Below, in pieces: positions 15,901 through 22,110 of a stretch of DNA of 42,647 nt (positions are counted from its first letter, which is position 1; every line of letters begins with the position of its first letter). The position numbers and the translations under genes are program-made. The stretch is taken from IMG/VR virus record IMGVR_UViG_3300009788_000168, positions 1 to 42,647 of that record; one strand, 5' to 3'. This DNA comes from a virus. The notes beneath the pieces were generated by a model that saw only the letters and a program-made list of their open reading frames with translations, was not told the origin of the DNA and ran no database searches.

Positions 15901-16709
15901 GGTATCAGGCAGGAAAATTTATAGCCAATGGGGTTACGGCAAACCAGACGACAGGCACAAGCACGTTTTTAGGTATGAATACAAAGTCTTCTGCAAATGG
16001 TGTAGCTAATGAAACTGTAATTGGATATAACACAATAGGCAAGGGAAGCAATACTGTAATCCTGGGAGCAGAGGGAGCTAACATAGCGGTATATGCAACG
16101 GGTGGTTTGATAGTGAATGAAGAGGGGTTTGATGTAGATAGTAGAATAGAGGGATTAAGCGATGTTAATTTGTTTTATGTGAATGCCGGTGATGATAATA
16201 TTGGTATTGGAACCGATACGGCAACTGAAAAACTTCAAGTAGAAGGTAATATTAAAGCTAATTCTAACTTTGTAATGGAGGGAGTTTCAAGTACACGGAG
16301 TGTTTCAAGGGCTATAGAATTAAGGGTACAGCCTGGAGCAACACCAGGAACTAATATTAATGTAACTAATACGAGCATCGTGACTGGATATAATCCTCCT
16401 ACTATCACAGATGCAACTGACTTGGCAAAAAGCGGGACTGTTGGATCTTTTTCACTTAGTGCAGACGGTCTGACTATTACATTGGATTTAACAGAAGACG
16501 TTATAGGTATTCTGAATTGTGCTATACAGCTTCACGACATAAATTCATCCTCAACGACAGAGATGTATGTGTCTCATGCAGCAATGGCAAGTAGTAATAT
16601 GACTATTATTCTAAGAAAACGGGGAGGCACTGCGTCTATAGATTTAACAACAATAATGGATGCCGGTGATAGGGCTGATATATTAATAGGTTTTATAACT
16701 TCAAGTTAA
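12969..16709 (+). CDS. large fibre-like protein with hydrophobic N-terminus
   Basis: A 1246-residue Thr/Gly/Ala/Asp-rich beta protein of the tail-fibre or adhesin kind. It begins with a signal-anchor-like segment (residues 5-26). Fibre-shaft motifs recur: VGIGTETVGTTNQLHI, VGVGTSTPSVRLEV and IGIGTDTATEKLQVEG. This repeated G-[IV]-G-T-x-x-P-like element often precedes trimeric fibre tips. A run of N-x-F-I-G-x-x-A-G repeats lies at residues ~854-983. No S74 peptidase chaperone follows. Its place between portal and MuF, not with the tail genes, is odd. It may be a head fibre, an adhesin, or an exported surface protein. Confidence 0.75.
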   Translation: MDKRLLKLTIGVFLVVFGLIGIVSITADDKVLDGGVGLLGISDGAGGAGAPTDATYITQTADGDLTNEQAMGALGTGIVKNTTTSGVQSIAVAGTDYSTSSATETLTNKTLDDSTNTIHADTTYIDSRNVSGSTITGGSPVYASGYNAGQDKIEIDLSDSDVSGTMPAIGIAESDILNNANGHVVASGVFDSLDTTGTPEGESWAVGDTLYVSATLGELTNIKPTGSTELIQAIAKVVRSHATLGRILVQGAGRTNDVPNSILAAAGWTDNDPNVVLTDITDNVGIGTETVGTTNQLHIVLDGAKDIFIDGATNPRTIDTGIMRFEHKPSIVNTRCITKNVDANSMASTHGDVVNLKATALAAGETATAYQVNMDANTSTGGVMRGLSISKSGAGSAVGHGIHVDSGIDVISHFAGTFINIEQGWDENGGFVDTTAAFNAAGTDVTIFDADNDMIHIGMATAFNEIQVNLDTFAGGAGIFPTFEYSSGGGAPVWTVFTPEDETQGMRQSGVITWMVADLVTPTWAVATINAVSKMYIRITRTQNTIPVDPIEDTIQVASTVDYEWDATGNLTINSVILEGTSDAFEQTINTIDPSADRAFNFPDDEMVAGDVLVASDASDLEYLNLATTEILIGDGSGIPTAATLSGDATMTNGGVVTVVDDSHNHVITNIDSFSKANLETQTSDVADYAEADGDVYTGVHDFGGADSFEVVNSATPTTDATGEIALDTTITDHQPLVQYYDGAENMTVIAIDTAELPATDNEIIKYDAALDKFVLEADAGGTASGWTDDGTVVRLDDATDDVGVGTSTPSVRLEVWEDSGTVATLKLHGSNHAEANDYIEISHRVFNQNNLGNSVFIGASAGAADDLSDNRHVFVGTEAGLSNTTGHRNVFIGHTAGRTNTTGLYNTFIGEEAGYTNLGGSSNTFIGRKAGYKTTSGNNTYVGEGAGLNSIGVTKNSFFGWESGNRTTTGSSNTYIGYQAGKFIANGVTANQTTGTSTFLGMNTKSSANGVANETVIGYNTIGKGSNTVILGAEGANIAVYATGGLIVNEEGFDVDSRIEGLSDVNLFYVNAGDDNIGIGTDTATEKLQVEGNIKANSNFVMEGVSSTRSVSRAIELRVQPGATPGTNINVTNTSIVTGYNPPTITDATDLAKSGTVGSFSLSADGLTITLDLTEDVIGILNCAIQLHDINSSSTTEMYVSHAAMASSNMTIILRKRGGTASIDLTTIMDAGDRADILIGFITSS
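15528..15915 (+). repeat. N-x-[FVY]-[IV]-G-x-x-[AS]-G repeats in the fibre gene
   Basis: About seven to eight degenerate units of 17-22 residues, such as NVFIGHTAG, NTFIGEEAG, NTFIGRKAG and NTYIGYQAG. The pattern is that of left-handed beta-roll or trimeric adhesin heads. The DNA repeats are diverged, so they are old or under diversifying selection. Confidence 0.75.
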
Positions 16710-16949
16710 ATGAAAGTAGAGATTAACCATTTCGGAGATTGATCTATTTATGCTTTAGGTTGTGATATTTGTGACTGTGGAGAGTTTAGAAGGTTGCTAC
16801 CTAGTATAGATAGATATAATGTTATAGATAAAGAAACTATGGAATTATTAGTAAAACATCAATGTCAAGTTCATGATTTTGCTGAGATTGAAATGAGTAA
16901 ACGCAAAAAGGAAATAGTTTTTAATAATGAATCATATAGAGTGTATTGA
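16710..16949 (+). pseudogene. small Cys-containing gene with an in-frame TGA
   Basis: An ATG directly after the fibre stop opens a frame that meets TGA at codon 11 (16740-16742) and then stays open for 68 codons to TGA at 16947-16949. The downstream part reads as protein (GCDICDCGEF, then a charged helix). TGA for Trp (TGG) after HFGD would restore a 79-residue product. It overlaps the MuF start by 23 bases. Confidence 0.4.
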
Positions 16950-19557
16950 TAATAAAGTAGAGCATCAACATAAGGTTAGACTCAATGCCGTAGTGCAGTT
17001 TGATCCTACCCGTACCCTCACCTTGAGGAATAGATTTGTAAGGGATATGGAGAAGCGGTTCAATCAGCTTAAGAGAGATATTACAAAACACATAGTAGAG
17101 GAAGATGCTTTAGGAGCAAATGAGAAAAGAAATGTTTTTGATTTTTCTACTAAGATCAATGCTATCAATCTTGAGATTGTTCCTTCTAACAGATCAGAAG
17201 AATTGAAAAAATTAAAACCAAAAGTTATTACCAACATATTTGAATACACTCGTTCACAAGCAAAGGCAGAATCATTTATGCGATGGTTGGATAGGATGGA
17301 AGAGCAGGGGATATTAGAGCAGGCAGCTCCTAGATTGGGTGCAGCACCAACATTACAGCCTTGGACAAATCAGTATATTCAATCGTCTTATCAAAAGGGA
17401 ATATTGAGAGCAAGACAAGAGTTAAATGCAATAGGTGTTCCAGTGACTACCGGTGATCCTTTCGGTGTAGGAATAAGTGCTGTTTTCAACCAACCAATTC
17501 ACGTTGATAGAATGGGTTTATTGTTTACCAGGACATTCGAGGACTTAAAAGGAATAGACTCTGTAATGGATAGTTAGATCAGTAGAACACTTACTCAAGG
17601 TATGGCAGAGGGTTTAAGTCCTCGCACAATCGCAAGACGTTTAAATGATAGAGTGGATAAGATAGGCAAGGTGAGAGCAAGAGCATTGGCAAGGACTGAA
17701 ATTATTCGTGCTCATCATTCTGCTAATGTGCAAGAGTATAGAATGGCAGGTATCGAAAAGGTAAGAGTGAAAGCAGAATGGGTCACTGCGGGATTTAATG
17801 TGTGTTTTTCAGCTTGGACATTTGTTAATACAGATAAGGGTATAAAACCTATTCATAAATTAGTGATAGGAGATTTAGTACATACCAGGCAAGGATTAAA
17901 AAAAGTATTAGCTACTTCTAAAAGAAGATATAAAGGAAATATGATTAAGTTAAAAACTAATATAGGAAAGACATTTGTAACAGATGAACATCCTTATTGG
18001 GATATTAATAAAGGATGGATTCCTTCAAGACAATTGACTCTTAATAGTTCTTTGCAATCTTTTTCTAATAAGAGCATTGATGTTCTTAGTGTTAGTGATT
18101 TCAATATCGGTTATTCTGCAAATGCTAATTCCTTTATTAGTAAGAAAGGTATTTTTATTAAAATCTTTAACAGGATTATGCCAATAAACTCCGTCTACTT
18201 CAAGAGCGATTTTGTGTTTAGGAATGTAAAAATCAATGCTATATCTACCTATAGAAAATTCTTGAACATGTTTAATTTTAAGAAAGGTAAGAGATTTTCT
18301 AACCGCTTTTTCAGGTCTTGTTTCTCCAGTGAATTTCCTATAGCAACTAAGGCAACAGAAAATACAATCACTAGCAGGAACAGTTCTAAATTCTTTTTTA
18401 CATTCTTTGCAAATTTTAATCAATGGAGGTCTTCTACATTCCTCAGAGCAATAATGCCTTTTAAGTCCTCTTGCAAAATCCCCATTATTATACTTAAAAG
18501 ATTTGTTGCATCTTTTGCAAGTAATAAGAGTAAAAGAACCGTTCTTTCTAGGCGATCTTTTTATTTTGCATCTATCACAGTTTTTGTATGTGCTGCTCTT
18601 TTTTGTTTTAAAAAGTTCTTTGCATGTAGAACATTCACGTTTGATAATTCCGATTTCCTTTTTATTTCTTTTATAGCATTGTATGGAACAGAATCTTGTA
18701 TTGGGATCAGTTCTCTTCCCTTTACCACCAGGATAAAAAGATTTTTTACAAAGCTCACATATTTTATTAGAAAGTCTTTTTGTAGAGTCATGGTAACAGG
18801 TAGAAGAACAAAAAACATGGGTTCCTCTTTTATCAACACTATTTCTTCTAACAAAAGGCTTTTTACAAAAGTTACAAATGAATTTAAAAGGCATTATTAT
18901 AGTCTCCGAAGTTCTTTAAATATTTCTTATTATCAATTGTACCACATTCGGCCTAATGTTTACAACTTAAAAATAGAAGATGTTCCAGAGTTTTATGCTA
19001 ATGGGATATTAGTACATAATTGTCCAATATGTTCCGGTAATGAAGGCAAGATATTTACTTTAAGACAGATAGAGGGGTTAATTCCTGCTCATCCAAATTG
19101 CAGATGTGTTATTGTACCAGTGGTACAGGATGAAGAGTTATTTAAGGAGCCAACTTCTATAGACATTTCTCCTGATATTAAAAAAGATTTATCACAAGAA
19201 CAAATAGATGGTGTTTTAAAAAGAATAATTCTTTCTAAGAGAGCTAAAATAAATGGAGATAAATTGATTGTAGTAGATACAAAGGCTTTTGATAATGCTT
19301 TTAAAAAAGACACAGATTTTTATATTGGAAGGGGAGGAGAAGGAGGGGTTAAGGGACGTTATGAAGGGTTTCAAAAGTTTATAAAAAAAGGAACTAAAAT
19401 AGAAGCTTCCGAAGTTGTTGTGACGGATGAAGGGAGGGTAGTGTTTGTGAATGGAAGACATAGGTGGGCTGTAGAAAGGGATATTGGAATGAAGGAAATA
19501 TCTGTCGCCATGTCCTCTGGCTCTGAGGCTAATTCATTGATATTTAATTTAAAGTAA
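16927..19557 (+). CDS. MuF-type minor head protein, intein-interrupted, with an in-frame amber codon
   Basis: An SPP1 gp7/Mu F-like head morphogenesis protein; the precursor has 876 codons, about 470 after intein removal. The N-terminal domain (1-216) ends DSVMDS, then TAG at 17575-17577; the frame continues ISRTLTQGMAEGLSPRTIARRL, the classic MuF region, where Gln would be normal at the stop. The core motif AEWVTAGFNV is split by the intein and resumes CPICSGNEGK...HPNCRC. After MuF, about 100 residues end in NGRHRWAVERDIGMKEISVAM, resembling a ParB-like fold. If TAG is a true stop, two pieces result: 16927-17577, and 17602-19557 from an internal ATG without a clear ribosome site. Confidence 0.8.
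18025..18894 (-). CDS. EDxHD (Vsr-like) homing endonuclease with zinc modules, antisense in the intein
   Basis: A 289-residue protein. Five CxxC...CxxxC-like zinc modules occupy residues ~7-185 (for example C7/C10/C29/C33, C126/C129/C149/C153), probably DNA-binding. The C-terminal ~95 residues form a Vsr/PD-(D/E)XK-like nuclease: E195, IDFYIP (D221), ALEVDG (E232, D234), YWHN (H239), D263. This matches the EDxHD homing endonuclease family known from phage inteins and introns. ATG at 18894 is nine bases after GGAG; a promoter-like sequence lies upstream. Its codons are exact reverse complements of intein codons; stop TGA corresponds to Ser TCA in the intein. Confidence 0.88.
   Translation of the reverse strand: MPFKFICNFCKKPFVRRNSVDKRGTHVFCSSTCYHDSTKRLSNKICELCKKSFYPGGKGKRTDPNTRFCSIQCYKRNKKEIGIIKRECSTCKELFKTKKSSTYKNCDRCKIKRSPRKNGSFTLITCKRCNKSFKYNNGDFARGLKRHYCSEECRRPPLIKICKECKKEFRTVPASDCIFCCLSCYRKFTGETRPEKAVRKSLTFLKIKHVQEFSIGRYSIDFYIPKHKIALEVDGVYWHNPVKDFNKNTFLTNKGISICRITDIEITNTKNINALIRKRLQRTIKSQLS
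18936..18965 (-). promoter_or_regulatory. promoter candidate for the antisense endonuclease
   Basis: On the minus strand TTGTAA (18965-18960) and TACAAT (18941-18936) are 18 bases apart, about 42 bases upstream of the endonuclease ATG, with GGAG (18907-18904) between. It overlaps the codons of intein block F. It would let the endonuclease be expressed independently of late transcription. Confidence 0.45.
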
Positions 19558-19580
19558 AATATGAGAGTGGAAATAGGAAA

Positions 19581-19835
19581 ATGATAATAAGAATATTGAC
19601 GATAGGATTAATTATATTCTTGACTTCGTGTGCAAGAATAGCTTATGTTGGTGAGGACGGTAAGATCAGTTATTGGAGGTTAGGCAATCAAAAGATAGAG
19701 AATTTGGTACTTGAAAAAACAAATGAGGGTGTGCTTAAAGTAAGCTTTGATAACCAGGAGGGTAGTGCGGGAGATTTATCAGAGGCAGTGAAGAACTTAT
19801 CGGAAGTAGCTAAGAAAGTGAGTATGATTCCATGA
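19581..19835 (+). CDS. small lipoprotein, 84 aa
   Basis: The N-terminus has a short charged start, a hydrophobic core and the lipobox LTSC (Cys17), so the mature protein should be lipid-anchored, probably in the outer membrane. The remaining 67 residues end in a helical segment. It could be a spanin-like outer-membrane subunit or a superinfection-exclusion lipoprotein; no matching inner spanin is seen next to it. It overlaps the next gene by four bases (ATGA). Confidence 0.7.
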   Translation: MIIRILTIGLIIFLTSCARIAYVGEDGKISYWRLGNQKIENLVLEKTNEGVLKVSFDNQEGSAGDLSEAVKNLSEVAKKVSMIP

Positions 19836-20203
19836 CAAGTTATGGTAAAGAATTAATTATTGATTTACATAAATGTGATGTTTCTAAATTCAATAGAAAA
19901 GACATTGAACAGTATTTTATTGAGCTATGTAAATTGATAGATATGGAAAGATGCGATTTGCACTTTTGGGATGATGAGGGAGTGCCGGAAGAGGATAAAC
20001 AAACGTTACCACACACAAAAGGAATTTCAGCGGTGCAGTTTATTTTAACTAGTAACATAACTATTCATACATTGGATCTTTTAGAAAATGCTTATATAAA
20101 TATATTTAGTTGTAAAGACTTTGACTTTCAAACGACTTTAGCTTTCTCTAAGGATTTTTTTGGGGGTGTTGCCGTAAATTGGACAGAGGTAAATAGAGTA
20201 TGA
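19832..20203 (+). CDS. S-adenosylmethionine decarboxylase-like protein
   Basis: A 123-residue protein that matches the bacterial SpeD/SpeH fold in size and motifs. KGISAVQFILTSNITIHT (about residues 69-86) corresponds to the autocleavage region GVSGV...ESHISIHT, with Ser in LTSN as the likely pyruvoyl-forming residue. INIFSCKDFD corresponds to the catalytic-Cys segment. AdoMet decarboxylase makes decarboxylated AdoMet for spermidine synthesis; polyamines neutralise packaged phage DNA. The segment before SN is Thr rather than Glu, so activity is unproven. It is coupled to the lipoprotein gene. Confidence 0.7.
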   Translation: MTSYGKELIIDLHKCDVSKFNRKDIEQYFIELCKLIDMERCDLHFWDDEGVPEEDKQTLPHTKGISAVQFILTSNITIHTLDLLENAYINIFSCKDFDFQTTLAFSKDFFGGVAVNWTEVNRV

Positions 20204-20236
20204 AGCTTTATAGAAGAAAGTTATGGATATTCAACC

Positions 20237-20476
20237 TTGGAAAACGATAAATTCACACAATTAGTTGAAGATTTAAAGAATGGAGATTTAACACTTACGC
20301 ATCTACAGATTGCAGTACGGGTATATGTAAGAGAAAATAACAAGATACCTGATGGTGTAAAGGATTTACTTGCAGGCAAAAATGAGCAATGGGGTTTAAT
20401 AGGCAAGTCGTTTGATATAATGAACCAAACCATTGGTTGTATGGAATTAGCATATCGAAGAGGGAGTGCAAAATAA
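20237..20476 (+). CDS. hypothetical protein, 79 aa
   Basis: An unrecognised helical 79-residue protein. The apparent start is TTG at 20237 with no clear ribosome site. A nearby ATG at 20223 is in another frame and soon stops, so either the start is unusual or a base is missing here. The protein body (FTQLVEDLKNGDLTLTHLQ) is convincing. Confidence 0.5.
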   Translation: MENDKFTQLVEDLKNGDLTLTHLQIAVRVYVRENNKIPDGVKDLLAGKNEQWGLIGKSFDIMNQTIGCMELAYRRGSAK

Positions 20477-20571
20477 TGAACAAGTTCAAATTAGGAAAGT
20501 ATGTATAGGGAGGATCGTAAAATAATTACATGGTGTTTTTTAATTTTTAGAAAGAGAAAGGAATAGTGAAA

Positions 20572-21072
20572 ATGATAGGAGCGATGTTATTAGAGGAAGA
20601 GTGTATTGTTGATGGTTGTAAAGTAGTTGTAGGAATAGATAATGGATTAGATTTTTTTGTATCTGCAATAGAGTTGTCAGATGATTTTGAAATTATAGCT
20701 GATGAAAGAAATGACGATGGTGATTTACTTATAGTTAAAGATTTGGAAAAAGCAGATGGGAAGTTTGGTGTTTATATAGGGGTATCTGTTAGTGAGATTA
20801 TGAAGATAAAGAATTTTGATGGCGCTATTGAGTTCTTAAGAGTTATGAGGGGTGATAGAAATTCTATTGTATTGCATGGTATTACAAGAATAGTTGGTTA
20901 CTATTCAAGAGTCAATAACTGGAACAAAAGCAAAACCCAGGAACTTCGACAAAGAGTAGAATCTAGGATGGTTGGTGGTTATATTTTAGGAAAAGATAAA
21001 CCGATTTATCAGGAAGAAGCACTAATGGCTATTGATAACATAAGTTTGAATGAGATAAGTAATGTAGTTTAG
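20572..21072 (+). CDS. protein with NrdD-like glycyl-radical segment
   Basis: A 166-residue protein. The first ~100 residues are unrecognised. The segment GITRIVGYYSRVNNWNKSK (about residues 103-121), continuing into QELRQR, resembles the C-terminal glycyl-radical loop of anaerobic (class III) ribonucleotide reductase, whose radical Gly lies in R-[IV]-x-G-Y. The rest of NrdD (ATP cone, barrel) is absent. It may be a stand-alone replaceable radical domain, in the way GrcA serves pyruvate formate-lyase, or merely a relic of that fold. The ATG at 20572 has AAAGGA nine bases upstream; a GTG at 20566 is too close. Confidence 0.55.
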   Translation: MIGAMLLEEECIVDGCKVVVGIDNGLDFFVSAIELSDDFEIIADERNDDGDLLIVKDLEKADGKFGVYIGVSVSEIMKIKNFDGAIEFLRVMRGDRNSIVLHGITRIVGYYSRVNNWNKSKTQELRQRVESRMVGGYILGKDKPIYQEEALMAIDNISLNEISNVV

Positions 21073-21099
21073 AAAGTCTTATTTAATAGAGGAGGTATT

Positions 21100-21885
21100 G
21101 TGTTTAGAAAAATAATTGTATTACTTGCATTTACTTTTATTTATTTGTTTGTTGTCACGGCGTATGGTCAGGAAGATGGCCATGGTGTAACCTGGGATGC
21201 TAATACAGAAACCAACTTAGCAGGATATAAACTGCATTATGGCCCATCAAGTGGAAATTATACAGCGACTATTGATGTGGAAAATGTGCTTGAATATATG
21301 TTTTTTACAAACCCCGTAATCACGGATGGTCTATATTATTTTGTGGCAACTGCATATGATACAAACAACAAAGAGAGTCTTTATTCAAATGAATTATTTA
21401 TCAATATAGATGTTACAGCGGAGGTTACTCCATTAGATGGTATACTTGATAATGATACTCAGTGGACAAAGGCAATCGGAACGTGGCAAATTTCTAACGG
21501 TATAGATTTCTATGGTACAAATTCTAAGTATAGTAATGTAGCTGGAAATAAATACATTTTTGAGTCATTTGGTGTTAGTGGGCGGAAGGAGTTGTTTCTA
21601 TGGTGGACATATTTTAATACAAGATGTTCAAATGTTCCTATTCAAGTTTATGATGGAAGCAATCTTATTGATACAAGAATGATTGATCAAACAGATCAGA
21701 CTAAAGCAGGTCAGTGGAATGCGTTAGGTTTATACACTTTCAATGATACTGCGAGAGTTGTGATAAATTCACAAGGGGGGTGCACGAGTAGTGCAGATGC
21801 GGTGAAGATTGCTAATCCTCCTCTATTACCACCACAGACGTTTAGGATTTCAGGGATTATAACTCTTATTCCTATACCAGAATAA
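21100..21885 (+). CDS. exported fibronectin-III + golvesin/xanthan-lyase-like binding protein
   Basis: 261 residues. A Sec signal (residues 1-23, ending near AYGQ) is followed by a fibronectin type III domain (GVTWDANTETNLAGYKLHYG, about 30-105). A second beta domain resembles golvesin C-terminal or xanthan-lyase carbohydrate-binding modules (GTWQISNGIDFYGTNSKYS ... GQWNALGLYTF ... ARVVINSQGG ... SADAVKIA). The GTG start follows GGAGG. It probably binds surface polysaccharide. The style is common in Gram-negative environmental bacteria, so it may come from the host. Confidence 0.75.
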   Translation: MFRKIIVLLAFTFIYLFVVTAYGQEDGHGVTWDANTETNLAGYKLHYGPSSGNYTATIDVENVLEYMFFTNPVITDGLYYFVATAYDTNNKESLYSNELFINIDVTAEVTPLDGILDNDTQWTKAIGTWQISNGIDFYGTNSKYSNVAGNKYIFESFGVSGRKELFLWWTYFNTRCSNVPIQVYDGSNLIDTRMIDQTDQTKAGQWNALGLYTFNDTARVVINSQGGCTSSADAVKIANPPLLPPQTFRISGIITLIPIPE

Positions 21886-21906
21886 AAGCAAGAAGGGGTT
21901 TTAAAA

Positions 21907-22104
21907 ATGGGAGATGATATTATTGTAAAAGATGTTCAATTAATACAAGGTGGGTTATTACAAATAGATTTCATGAATACAAAAACTGGTGAAAACTATA
22001 GAGCGTTTAGTGAAGGAAAAGAATTTTTTAGTTTATTGGGAAGTTCAATGGCTAGTAACTCAGAAAGATGGATGAGTTCATTTGAAGATTCTCTTGTAGA
22101 ATAA
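21907..22104 (+). CDS. hypothetical protein, 65 aa
   Basis: An unrecognised 65-residue acidic protein with a compact beta start (VKDVQLIQGGLLQIDF) and a Ser-rich helix. An AAGGGGTT tract lies upstream of its ATG. It sits directly before the protease gene and is presumably co-expressed with the head genes. Confidence 0.55.
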   Translation: MGDDIIVKDVQLIQGGLLQIDFMNTKTGENYRAFSEGKEFFSLLGSSMASNSERWMSSFEDSLVE

Positions 22105-22110
22105 TAAAAA

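Larger units (their letters stand above)
17803..19020 (+). mobile_element. intein in MuF with antisense-encoded homing endonuclease
   Basis: A 406-residue intein. Block A starts CFSAWTFVNTDKG at 17803, block B is TFVTDEHPYW, block F VYNLKIEDVPEFYANG and block G ILVHN ending at 19020; the C-extein begins with Cys (CPIC). The splicing halves, about 74 residues N-terminal and 42 C-terminal, match a mini-intein. Between them lie 290 sense codons giving a Phe/Ser/Lys-rich sequence without domain character, because this DNA encodes an endonuclease on the other strand. The insertion site is the conserved MuF CxxC motif, so precise splicing is needed to make a working head protein. Confidence 0.92.

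Noticed and set aside
18561-18854. 97-codon minus-strand frame inside the intein
   Set aside because: It overlaps the EDxHD endonuclease in another frame of the same strand, without motifs; a shadow.
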